Assembly: GCA_913057905.1 (NCBI GenBank)
Contig: CAJXPB010000001.1
Span: 992,001-1,056,000, forward strand
Direction: 5' to 3'
DNA from: an uncultured Pseudomonadota bacterium
GTDB taxonomy: Bacteria > Myxococcota_A > Bradymonadia > Bradymonadales > Bradymonadaceae
Length of the DNA stretch: 64,000 nt
The notes beneath the pieces were generated by a model. It had not been told where the DNA came from and did no database searches. It saw only the letters and a program-made list of their open reading frames with translations. The position numbers and the translations under genes are program-made. Shown here in pieces: positions 1-7,905 of the stretch. The stretch's first letter is position 1. Each line of letters starts with the position of its first letter.

Positions 1-1
1 A

Positions 2-1669
2 TTGGGCTGTGACGGCTGTCAATCCGAACAGTCTACAGTGCCGGAGACCGCCCAGGCGCGGGCCGCGCTTCTAGCCGAGCAGTTCCCGGCGACCTCCGAC
101 GGGATTGTGATGGTCGAGGACTGGGAACGGTTTCGAACTGCCGCCGAGGACCTCGAACGCCGGCTAAACGACGTCGTGCCGATGGCCGACATGCCGTCTC
201 GGTTCACCCGCGAGTATCTCGACGTCGACCTTCAATCGCCGAAAACCTGGAAGACCGCCGGCATCGACCCCGACGCAGGCGGCGCCGTCGGCTGGATGAA
301 CGGCCGACCCGTGATCGCCGTCTTCGCGCCCGATGCTCCCGCCTTCGAGACGCACCTGACCGAGAACGTAGCCTCGAGATGGGCCGCGTCCAAAGACGGA
401 GTTCCGACCGTTCGATCGCGAACCGTCGACGGCGAAACTGTCAAGTTCATCAATCTGGAGGATGGTGAACTCGCCTGGCGATGGAAGGGAAAACTGGCGC
501 TGGTCGCCCTGCCGAACCCGGCGTCGAAAGACCCGGAGACGCGAAGCTCGGGCGTCGTCGCAATGTTTGGCGCCGTCGAATCGAGCAAGTCCCTCGCCGA
601 GGATTCGGGCTACACCGACTTCCGGGGCGCGTTGGACAAACCTCCCATCTCGGCCTTCGCCCCAACGGAGACGGTCTTCTCCCGTCTGTCGAAAGCCCTT
701 TCTGGACCTGAGGCCGCACGGCTGGAGGCCATCGAAAAAAACGCCACAGGCTTCGGCCTGACATTCGAACTCGTCGACAACGGCGTTCGAGCCCGTAGCT
801 GGATCGGTCTGGCGACCGAGCAACAAAGCTCGAGTACCGAGGGCAACTGGCGAGATCTCGCCACGGATCAAACGCTTTTGGGACTGCGCTTGTCCGGGAA
901 CCTCGCCGCCATCTGGTCGACATTTCAAGACTCCGACGATCCGTTGGCCACTCGCATCCGTTCGTCGATCGAGCACTGGAGCGACCGGCTGAATGTCGAC
1001 TTCAAACCCGGAGTTGTCGACCCGATGACGGGCCATCTCGGAGTCTTCTTTTACGGCATCGCCCCGAACCTGGGGCTTCAGGAATTCAATCGCGCCCCGT
1101 TTCAAGGCATCCAAAAGGTGGGCCTGATCGCGGCGGCGAAGCTCGATGATCCGGAACGCTTTGCGGAGACGGCGCGCACGGTCGCCAAAACGATCGAAGG
1201 GATGGACATGCGCCCCGTCGACGTGAAAGACGCCGACGAGCCCGCCGATGTCCAGGTGCTCACGGCCGAAGCCGTCGACGACCCCGACGGCACTCCGATC
1301 CCGGGACTGATCGACGGCGTCGTCCCCCTGAAACTCTACCTCCACGACGACACCGCCGCACTGGCGACGACGGCATTCTCGGAGTCGAGTATGGTGGAGT
1401 ACCTGAAAGGCAACCGGGAAGAATCCGGGTCCCTGGCCGACAGCGACACCCTCGATTTGGGAGCGACCTTTGCCACCAAGGACACCCTGAACGGCATCTA
1501 TCTCAACATGGTGCGAACCCGGAGCCACCTGGGGGATCGGCTGCCGTCGTTCCCGCCCCTCCAGCGCGCCATCGACGGAATCGAGGAGATCCTCTACAGC
1601 GACTCTCGCGTTGAAAACGGTGTATTCATGGACCTCACCGTCCACCTCACTGACCCCCCCTCGAATTGA
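2..1669 (+). CDS. Large lipoprotein of unknown function, 5' end cut by window
   Basis: The frame is open from the first bases and reads LGCDGCQ, which looks like the end of a lipobox (L-G-C) whose signal peptide lies outside the window. The true start is therefore upstream and the visible ~555 residues are nearly all of the mature protein. It is a soluble, acidic, mixed alpha/beta sequence with no later membrane segment and no catalytic motif I recognise. Its stop overlaps the next start by one base (TGATG), so it is probably translationally coupled to the HD phosphohydrolase. Role unknown; most likely anchored to an envelope membrane and facing the periplasm. Confidence 0.8.
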   Translation: MGCDGCQSEQSTVPETAQARAALLAEQFPATSDGIVMVEDWERFRTAAEDLERRLNDVVPMADMPSRFTREYLDVDLQSPKTWKTAGIDPDAGGAVGWMNGRPVIAVFAPDAPAFETHLTENVASRWAASKDGVPTVRSRTVDGETVKFINLEDGELAWRWKGKLALVALPNPASKDPETRSSGVVAMFGAVESSKSLAEDSGYTDFRGALDKPPISAFAPTETVFSRLSKALSGPEAARLEAIEKNATGFGLTFELVDNGVRARSWIGLATEQQSSSTEGNWRDLATDQTLLGLRLSGNLAAIWSTFQDSDDPLATRIRSSIEHWSDRLNVDFKPGVVDPMTGHLGVFFYGIAPNLGLQEFNRAPFQGIQKVGLIAAAKLDDPERFAETARTVAKTIEGMDMRPVDVKDADEPADVQVLTAEAVDDPDGTPIPGLIDGVVPLKLYLHDDTAALATTAFSESSMVEYLKGNREESGSLADSDTLDLGATFATKDTLNGIYLNMVRTRSHLGDRLPSFPPLQRAIDGIEEILYSDSRVENGVFMDLTVHLTDPPSN

Positions 1670-3069
1670 TGGACCTCTCGTTCTTTGGTCGGGTCGGTGG
1701 ATCGGCTCGTAGCGGGTCCGTACGCATCCCCGACCGGCGAAACATTCCGATGGGAGAGCCGGTCGAGACGATCGTCGATCACCCGGCGTTCCAGCGGCTG
1801 CGTCAGATCCGTCAGCTCGGCCCCACGCACCTGGTGTATCCCGGTGCGCAACACACGCGATTCGAGCACAGCCTCGGCGTCTACGGCTGCACCCTCGACT
1901 ATCTGGAACATCTGCTCGAGGAGCCGGCGTTTGCCGACCGCGCCGACGAACGTGATATCCGCGCCATTGGAGCAGCGGCGCTGATTCACGACGTCGGGCA
2001 TTATCCCTTCGCCCACAGCCTGGAGGCGCTGCATCTCAAGGGGCGCGACACGCCCAAGCACGAAGCCGTGGCCGGTCGCATCATCCGCGGTGAAGTCGAA
2101 CATCTGCGCGGCGATCGCACGCTGGAGGCGATTCTTCGGGACGACTGGAACGTCGACCCGGAGCGTGTCATCCGGCTCTGCCACGGCGATCTCGGCGACG
2201 AACCCTCGAAGATGGACCAAATCCTGCGGTCGATCATCTCGTCGGCCATCGACGCCGACAAGATGGACTATCTGCACCGCGACAGCCATCACATGGGGGT
2301 GCCCTACGGCAGCAACATCGATCGCGGCCGGCTGCTGGGAAGTCTGACGCTCAATCAAGACCACACCCACATCGCCCTGACCTCGAAGGGAAAGCTCCCG
2401 GCCGAGACCTTCATCTTCAGCCGGTACTCGATGTTCAGCGAGGCCTACTGGCACCACACGGTCCGGGCGGCGAGCGCCATGGTCGAGGTCGCCCTGGCGG
2501 CGTTTTTCAGCCGCAGTCAGATGGATCCCGAGTCGTTTCTCGAGGTCCTGTTGTCCCACGGCGACGACGCCCTCCTTGAATGGCTCCACGATCGGACGCC
2601 CGCCGGCAGCGCGACCCGCCGACTGTTGGATGGCCTGATGGGCCGGGAACGCAAGCTCCACAAGCGCATCCTCACCCTGAGCCGCGCCTACCACGAGGAA
2701 CGCAAACGCGACGCCTACGAGGCGATCTACGAGATGGACGCCGACGCGCTCTACGACCTGACCGACCGCATCCGGGTGAAACTCTCCTCGGTCGTCGGAC
2801 GGTCGCTCCATCCATCGTCGGTGATCATCGACACACCACCTCGCGACAAAGACGACCTCGAGACCGTCGACATTATCTATCCCGACGCTCGGGGCCGAAA
2901 ACACTACCCGCTACACGAACTCTCCCGACTCGTCGCCGGCATCCAGGACGACTTCGTCACCGTCGTCAAAAAGATCCGTGTCTTCGTCGAACCCGCCCTG
3001 GCCGCCGACATTCGCGCGTCGGACGCCGCCGTCGAAGAGATGCTGTTCGAAGAGATCCTCGGCCACTAA
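1669..3069 (+). CDS. HD superfamily phosphohydrolase (COG1078-like)
   Basis: 466-residue protein of the HD metal-dependent phosphohydrolase family related to dGTP triphosphohydrolases. The metal-site signature is visible: HTRFEHSLGV near residue 60, then ALIHDVGHYPFAHSLE near residue 105 with the HD pair, and a downstream Asp in SSAIDADKMDYLHRDS. The N-terminal HPAFQRLRQIRQLG stretch is typical of COG1078. The ATG at 1669 overlaps the upstream stop; a TTG one codon earlier is possible but less likely. Family members hydrolyse (d)NTPs or nucleotide signals; the substrate here cannot be told. A hairpin follows the stop. Confidence 0.9.
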   Translation: MDLSFFGRVGGSARSGSVRIPDRRNIPMGEPVETIVDHPAFQRLRQIRQLGPTHLVYPGAQHTRFEHSLGVYGCTLDYLEHLLEEPAFADRADERDIRAIGAAALIHDVGHYPFAHSLEALHLKGRDTPKHEAVAGRIIRGEVEHLRGDRTLEAILRDDWNVDPERVIRLCHGDLGDEPSKMDQILRSIISSAIDADKMDYLHRDSHHMGVPYGSNIDRGRLLGSLTLNQDHTHIALTSKGKLPAETFIFSRYSMFSEAYWHHTVRAASAMVEVALAAFFSRSQMDPESFLEVLLSHGDDALLEWLHDRTPAGSATRRLLDGLMGRERKLHKRILTLSRAYHEERKRDAYEAIYEMDADALYDLTDRIRVKLSSVVGRSLHPSSVIIDTPPRDKDDLETVDIIYPDARGRKHYPLHELSRLVAGIQDDFVTVVKKIRVFVEPALAADIRASDAAVEEMLFEEILGH

Positions 3070-3103
3070 AAAAAGCCGCTACCTCTCAGTGAGATAGCGG
3101 CTT
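3068..3103 (-). terminator. Rho-independent terminator serving the minus-strand small gene
   Basis: AAGCCGCTA pairs with TAGCGGCTT, with an inner TCTC/GAGA stem and an AGT loop. Seven A residues lie on the left (seven T on the minus strand), so it reads as a classical terminator for transcription from the small gene at 3136-3252. It may also help end the HD gene transcript, but the plus-strand side lacks a T tract. Confidence 0.75.
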
Positions 3104-3135
3104 CGATGCCTCGGGCGTCGGTAAGGGAGTGTGTG

Positions 3136-3252
3136 TTAGACCTCTTCCTCGAAGTCACTCATCCGGTTGGTCCGGATCGTCGCGACGGCTGCCGCTGCCA
3201 GCAGCACGACCGGTATCGCGATGAAGAGAGCGAGGATGACGTTCTCGATCAT
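3136..3252 (-). CDS. 38-residue single-pass membrane protein
   Basis: Short ORF starting MIENVILALFIAIPVV and ending with MSDFEEEV. It has one hydrophobic helix (about residues 5-24), a short basic stretch (RTNR) and an acidic tail. A strong Shine-Dalgarno AGAGGAGGTG lies 5 nt before the ATG. A good terminator follows the stop, so it looks like a stand-alone transcription unit. A longer in-frame ORF runs upstream to 3357, but the ribosome site points clearly to 3252. Function unknown. A weak promoter-like TTGGTG-N16-TAGATT lies upstream on the same strand. Confidence 0.7.
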   Translation of the reverse strand: MIENVILALFIAIPVVLLAAAAVATIRTNRMSDFEEEV

Positions 3253-3471
3253 GTTACACCTCCTCTGGGCGTCGTAGACACGCGTGGTACGACTCTCCCG
3301 GCAAGCAACTCCGGGACGCACCACTTCAGAATCTATGCACTGCTCTCGAATCACCAACCCCTGCCCGGTGATTCGACCTCGTGCGCTTGACAGCTATCGA
3401 CCAGGCGCGAACCTTCCATGCGCATCGCTCATCCGGACCAACCCCTCCGGTTACCTATCGGCACATCCTCC

Positions 3472-4083
3472 ATGACCACGTCCCCTCCCAAACCGGCGAA
3501 TGACACCCACGCCGATGACCCGCTCGAGCAGCTCGAGGCTCAGATCCGCCGCGGGACGCTCACCGGTCCCGTGCGCCGGCGAAACGCTCGTCCGACCTCC
3601 GACGAAGCGCCGCTAGACTGGCTGGAGGCTCGGCTCGCCGAGGCCTCGGATCCCGCGACCTGGGCGGAGGTATTGCTCGACTCGATCCGTCACGCCGAAG
3701 GCCCGCTGGCCGAACTCGACGACTGGATTAGGCAAGCAGGCGATCTCAAGACATCCGCCGAAGGCTATCCGGAAGATGTCGCGACAAGAGGTGGAGATCC
3801 CATCGAGCGGCTGCAGGCCGCCATCGAACGGGAGATCGAAGAGGTCGGCGGCCGCTCGTCGATGCTCAATCGGAACAAGACGTCTCGGTCGACCCAGTCG
3901 TCGACGACCCAGCAAACGGTGGGCGCGGAGGCGGCCGTCGGACGAGAGGTCCTTACGTTGCTTGAGAGCCGGGACCTCTCCGGCGAAGCCCGCAGCGAGG
4001 CGGCTCGGCTGCTGGCCGCAGCCATCCAAGAACCCGACGAAGACGCTCTTCGAGAGGTCTTGGAGATTCTGTTGTTCGAGTGA
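3472..4083 (+). CDS. Hypothetical helical, charged protein
   Basis: 203-residue protein from the ATG at 3472 (MTTSPPKP); an in-frame ATG at 3418 would add 18 residues. There is no clear Shine-Dalgarno for either. The sequence is highly charged and predicted helical, with two segments of similar style (DPLEQLEAQIRRG and DPIERLQAAIERE) separated by a Ser/Thr/Gln-rich linker (residues ~130-150). It has no signal peptide, membrane helix or recognised domain. It ends one base before the tail of the convergent tRNA-Leu. Function unknown, probably cytoplasmic. Confidence 0.7.
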   Translation: MTTSPPKPANDTHADDPLEQLEAQIRRGTLTGPVRRRNARPTSDEAPLDWLEARLAEASDPATWAEVLLDSIRHAEGPLAELDDWIRQAGDLKTSAEGYPEDVATRGGDPIERLQAAIEREIEEVGGRSSMLNRNKTSRSTQSSTTQQTVGAEAAVGREVLTLLESRDLSGEARSEAARLLAAAIQEPDEDALREVLEILLFE

Positions 4084-4084
4084 G

Positions 4085-4170
4085 TGCGGAAGGTGGGACT
4101 CGAACCCACACGGCCATTAACGGCCACTAGCTCCTGAAGCTAGCGCGTCTACCAATTCCGCCACTTCCGC
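4085..4170 (-). tRNA. tRNA-Leu (anticodon CAG)
   Basis: The minus strand folds as a class II tRNA. The acceptor is GCGGAAG/CTTCCGC and the D arm has TGGTAGACGC. The anticodon stem CTAGC/GCTAG closes loop TTCAGGA (anticodon CAG). The long variable arm is TGGCCGTTAATGGCC, and the T arm is GTGGG-TTCGAGT-CCCAC. The discriminator base is A and CCA is not encoded. A perfect TTGACA box lies upstream (4249-4254). Confidence 0.96.
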
Positions 4171-4225
4171 GCGGAGTCCGTCTGCGCACGCTCGTCAAAA
4201 CCGAGCGTCGTGAACGGGTCGCCAT

Positions 4226-4254
4226 GATGTAGACCCGCCGGTTGTCCCTGTCAA
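4226..4254 (-). promoter_or_regulatory. Putative sigma-70 promoter for tRNA-Leu
   Basis: On the minus strand TTGACA (4254-4249), a 17-nt spacer and TACATC (4231-4226) place a start near 4219, about 50 nt before the tRNA. The -35 is perfect; the -10 is weak (3 of 6). Confidence 0.45.
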
Positions 4255-4290
4255 GTCGGGAGTTAGACCATTGTCGGGAGTTAGACCATC
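4255..4290. repeat. 18-bp tandem duplication across the GH57 stop
   Basis: GTCGGGAGTTAGACCATT at 4255-4272 is followed directly by GTCGGGAGTTAGACCATC at 4273-4290 (17 of 18 identical). The second copy holds the last codons and the TAA of the GH57 gene, so the duplication repeats ATGGTCTAA downstream of it. It also abuts the -35 box of the tRNA-Leu promoter. Confidence 0.9.
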
Positions 4291-6446
4291 CAGTTCTTCT
4301 GGTCGAAGGTCTCGTCGGGGACGTCGAACTCGAGGCCTCCGTGGTCGGGGTGACTCTCCCGTTCCATGCGGCCATCCCAGACCGACACCCGCAGCGACAG
4401 GCGGTCCTGGGGCGCCGCCCCGAGCATGTCGAAGGGTATAGCCAGCTCCAGACACTCTTCGAAGGCCGAAAGCTCCAGCGGGATGCCGCCGCTTCGCTCC
4501 TCGTTGTGAACGGTGCCCAGCACCTCGTCATCGAGCTGCACCCGTACCCGCCTATCCTCGACGTCTCCCCGGACGCTGACGCGGAATTCGATGCCCGACA
4601 GCTCCCCCATCAAATCCGGTCCCGGCTCGATCCGCAGATACAGATGGTCGAGATCGAAACCCACCAAGATCTCGTCGACGTACCGTGTGTTCTCGAACAT
4701 CGACCCGTGGGCCCCGGTGTTGCGGTAGACCCCTGCGCCGCTCCACTCGTAGAAATAGTCGGCGCGCCCGTCGATTCGCGGTCGGATCATTCGCTTGGGG
4801 GCATCGAACTCCACGACCGAGGCGCGGTCCTCCATGATGGCGACGTCGAGCTCGGCGGGAATATCGCCGTCCAGGATGCTCCAGACGAACCGAAGCTGGT
4901 CCCGGAAGAGCCGGTCGAAATCGGCGTCGTTCTCGGAGCTGAAGTCCTCGCCATACCACCAGTACCAGTCGCTCCCTTCGGCGATGTGGATCGCCTCCCA
5001 CGCCTGTTCGAGGTTCGACGCCGACAGGTCATCCTCCTGTGCGAGCAGAGCCTCGCGCGTGTCGCCCAAAAGCTCCCAGGCACGATTCGTCTCGTCGTGG
5101 CCGATCCAGATGCTGTAGTCCCCCCGAATCCAGGAGCCCGAATGCAGCGTCTCGAGACGCGACGAGTCGACCGCGGGCTCGGCGCCGGAACGAGCCTCGA
5201 GATACTGACTCGGCGTCGTCGAGCTGATCTCGTCGGAACTTCCTATTTCGGCGTAGAGTTTGTCGAGGAAATCTTCGCCGTAGTTCGGATACCGCCCCCA
5301 GGGGGTCTCGCCATCCAGGATGACGCTCACGACCGAGGGGCCCGCGTTGGCACGATCGCGACCCGCCGCTGTGAGGCGCCGCATGAAATCGTCGACGGCG
5401 TCGCTCGAATGTTTCTCTTTGCCGTAGACGAAGCCGATCTGGTCGCTGATGGAGCCGTCTCGAAAGAAGATCGCCGGCTGCCGGTCGCCCAGACGCCAGG
5501 GGCGATACAGGTCGCGATCTCGGTTCCAGTCGTCGCCGCGCGACGCCTTCAAGACCGACTCGTCGGAGGCCGTCCAGGTGAGGTCGGCGTCGTCGAACAG
5601 ATCGATCACCTCCGGCGACACCGCCCCTTCGGCCGGCCACATGCCATCGACGTCCAGCCCGAGCACCTCCTGGGCCGTCGACCGCGCCTGTCGAATCTGG
5701 GCCCAGGCGTCCTCCGGGGCCTGAAACCTCGGAGGCGCCGACCGGTCTGGCGTGGCCCGCCCCGCGGTCTCGGTATCGATCACGAGCGGCAGGATTGGAT
5801 GATACATCGGGGTGACGCTGATCTCGATCTGGCCGCGGCGCTGCAGCTTGCGGTACAGGGGAAGCAGCAGTTGCATGACCTCGATCTGCTGCTCCAGCAG
5901 CGCCTGTTTTTCGTCCTCCGAGTAGCCCTCGCCCTTCTCGAGCAATGCCTGGACGACCGCCCGCTCGCGGCGGGCCGAAAAGCCAAACCAGGTCAGATTG
6001 AACAACACCTGAAGATCCCGAAACTCCTGGTCGGAGAAGTCGCGAGGGTCGGCCGCCTCGGGATCCTCGCCGCGCTTCTCCAGCAGGTCGGCGTACCTGG
6101 GCAACGGACGAACGGATCGATTCCAGTCGAGGCTGAAGAAATGACGGAGCAGATGCTGGCGGTCGGCATCGGTCAGGCCGCTGGCGGGCTTTTGAGTCAG
6201 ATACCACCAGGAGTCGCGCTTGCCGACCTCCAGGTATTCGCGAAGTTGCTCGAGCAGCGCACCCGAGAAGTTGATCACGCACTTCATCTGGGGATGGCGC
6301 TCCAGCATACGCGCCATATCGTAGTACGACCGAATGGCATGGAGGCGCACCCAGGGAAGCGACTTAATCGGCCGATTCGGCGTGCTGTAGTAGGGCTGAT
6401 GGAAATTCCAGACGAGCTGCAGATGAGTGCCAGCGTGTTCGTTCAT
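4281..6446 (-). CDS. Glycoside hydrolase family 57 protein
   Basis: 721 residues with the GH57 pattern. Region 1 is NFHQPYY near residue 14. MYHPILPLVID is in the middle. GMWPAEGAVSPEV carries the expected nucleophile Glu, and VILDGETPWGRYPNYGEDF the expected acid/base Asp. The ~250 C-terminal residues look like the helical plus beta-rich tail seen in large GH57 members. The family acts on alpha-glucans (amylase, 4-alpha-glucanotransferase, branching enzyme). There is no signal peptide, so a cytoplasmic role in glycogen or maltodextrin handling is likely (inference). The ATG shares one base with the kinase stop (TGATG), implying coupled expression with the Ser/Thr kinase. Confidence 0.88.
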   Translation of the reverse strand: MNEHAGTHLQLVWNFHQPYYSTPNRPIKSLPWVRLHAIRSYYDMARMLERHPQMKCVINFSGALLEQLREYLEVGKRDSWWYLTQKPASGLTDADRQHLLRHFFSLDWNRSVRPLPRYADLLEKRGEDPEAADPRDFSDQEFRDLQVLFNLTWFGFSARRERAVVQALLEKGEGYSEDEKQALLEQQIEVMQLLLPLYRKLQRRGQIEISVTPMYHPILPLVIDTETAGRATPDRSAPPRFQAPEDAWAQIRQARSTAQEVLGLDVDGMWPAEGAVSPEVIDLFDDADLTWTASDESVLKASRGDDWNRDRDLYRPWRLGDRQPAIFFRDGSISDQIGFVYGKEKHSSDAVDDFMRRLTAAGRDRANAGPSVVSVILDGETPWGRYPNYGEDFLDKLYAEIGSSDEISSTTPSQYLEARSGAEPAVDSSRLETLHSGSWIRGDYSIWIGHDETNRAWELLGDTREALLAQEDDLSASNLEQAWEAIHIAEGSDWYWWYGEDFSSENDADFDRLFRDQLRFVWSILDGDIPAELDVAIMEDRASVVEFDAPKRMIRPRIDGRADYFYEWSGAGVYRNTGAHGSMFENTRYVDEILVGFDLDHLYLRIEPGPDLMGELSGIEFRVSVRGDVEDRRVRVQLDDEVLGTVHNEERSGGIPLELSAFEECLELAIPFDMLGAAPQDRLSLRVSVWDGRMERESHPDHGGLEFDVPDETFDQKNWMV

Positions 6447-7870
6447 CAGACCGACACCCCGAGCAGCCAGGCGACGCCGACGGCGACTGCACCGAGCACC
6501 GCGATGACGAGGGCAGCGACCATGACGGTGCCCTGTCCGGACTCACCGCGTCCCGATCCTTCGGGCCGTTGGTCCCCTGCGCCGGATTCGGCGTCTCCGT
6601 CTGGTTGCTCTCCGGTCTGCTCGCGGACAACCTTTTTTCCGGGGTTCGAGCCCTTGGCCATGATTCGACCGAGGTTTTCCAGATCCTGTTTCGCCCAGTC
6701 GCCGTCCTGCTCGCCCATCATCTGGCGCAGCGTCTCGGGGTCGGGAGCTTCGTCGTCGGACCCGAATCCCATGTCGCTCCATTGGCGAGGATCCTCGAAG
6801 TCTCCCTCGACGGGCATCGGTGTGACCTCGCTTCCCTCGATCTCCTGTTCGGCCAGCAGGAGGTCGAGGTCTTCCATATCCTCCAGCGAGACGAATTGAT
6901 TGATCTCTCGCTGGACCGCCAAGTCGGACGGGCCGAGCGAATCGGAGCGACGATCCGCGGTTTCGCCGATGGCCTGACGGACCCGGTCGGCGATCTCGAA
7001 CTCGCTGACGGCCCTGCCCGTCGAGAACAGAAAGCCGTTGAGGGCCTCGCCGAATGCCCGGGCGGACTTGAATCGGTCCTGGGGCCGGCGTGACAGCGCC
7101 TTGCGGATGATCGACTCGAATGGCTCGGGCACATCCCGACCGCAGGAGTCCAGCGTGGGGACGTTGGCCTCTTTGACCAGCTCCAGGGTCTCGCGGTCAT
7201 CCTCGCCACGAAAGAGTCGGCGACCGGCCATCATCTCCCAGAGGACGATTCCGACGGCGAAGATATCGGTCCGGCCGTCGACGTCTTCGCCGGCGGCGGC
7301 CTCCGGTGACAGATATCCGAACTTTCCTTTGACCACCCCCGGGTCGGTGGCCTCGGCCTGGCTCTTGGCCTTGGCGAGCCCGAAGTCCGTGATCTTCACT
7401 TCGCCGTCCCGCGAGATCAGGATGTTCGGCGGGCTGATGTCTCGGTGCACGATATTCAGGGGGTCGCCGTCGGCGTTGCGCTTGTCGTGGGCGTGGGCGA
7501 GTCCCTTGGTGACCTCGTGGCCGATCAGCGCGGCTTCGGCGGCGGTCAGACGCTCGCCCCGTTCGGCGAGATTCTGTATGATTTCCTTGAGATTTCGCCC
7601 ATCGACGTACTCCATGACGATGAAGTACGTCTCGTCGGCCAGGCCCAGATCGAAGGTCTGAACGATGTTGGTGTGATTCAGCGGCAGCGAGACCTTCGCC
7701 TCGTCCAGAAACATCCGGACGAACCGCTCGTCCTTGGTCAGCGATGGCAACACACGTTTGATGGCCACCAACTTCTGGAAGCCCTTTACGTTGGTGGAGC
7801 TGGCCATAAAGACCTCGGCCATCCCACCCGTGCCGATCCGTTCGATGATCTCGTATTTTTGCTGGGCCAT
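6446..7870 (-). CDS. Membrane-anchored Hanks-type Ser/Thr protein kinase
   Basis: 474 residues. The kinase domain spans about 6-280: glycine loop IGTGGMAEV, VAIK Lys38, catalytic HRD at 142-144 (IVHRDISPPNIL), DFG at 162-164, and an SPE motif in FGYLSPEAAAG. All catalytic residues are present. An acidic, low-complexity linker leads to one C-terminal helix (about 452-470, GTVMVAALVIAVLGAVAVG), so the kinase faces the cytoplasm; no PASTA or other sensor domain follows. It lies 35 nt after the FHA-cyclase gene and overlaps the GH57 gene by one base. The neighbourhood suggests that it phosphorylates a partner read by the FHA domain, or controls glucan metabolism (inference). Confidence 0.93.
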   Translation of the reverse strand: MAQQKYEIIERIGTGGMAEVFMASSTNVKGFQKLVAIKRVLPSLTKDERFVRMFLDEAKVSLPLNHTNIVQTFDLGLADETYFIVMEYVDGRNLKEIIQNLAERGERLTAAEAALIGHEVTKGLAHAHDKRNADGDPLNIVHRDISPPNILISRDGEVKITDFGLAKAKSQAEATDPGVVKGKFGYLSPEAAAGEDVDGRTDIFAVGIVLWEMMAGRRLFRGEDDRETLELVKEANVPTLDSCGRDVPEPFESIIRKALSRRPQDRFKSARAFGEALNGFLFSTGRAVSEFEIADRVRQAIGETADRRSDSLGPSDLAVQREINQFVSLEDMEDLDLLLAEQEIEGSEVTPMPVEGDFEDPRQWSDMGFGSDDEAPDPETLRQMMGEQDGDWAKQDLENLGRIMAKGSNPGKKVVREQTGEQPDGDAESGAGDQRPEGSGRGESGQGTVMVAALVIAVLGAVAVGVAWLLGVSV

Positions 7871-7905
7871 AAATCAGCGGGGAAGCATACGCCAGAAATA
7901 GATGG

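Noticed and set aside
3387-3415. TTGACA box upstream of the gene at 3472
   Set aside because: No acceptable -10 at 16-18 nt (best is AACCTT), so not called a promoter.
4242-6899. 885-codon open frame on the plus strand
   Set aside because: It is the antisense shadow of the GH57 and kinase genes, which have clear conserved motifs; the plus frame has no recognisable domain and reflects high GC third positions.
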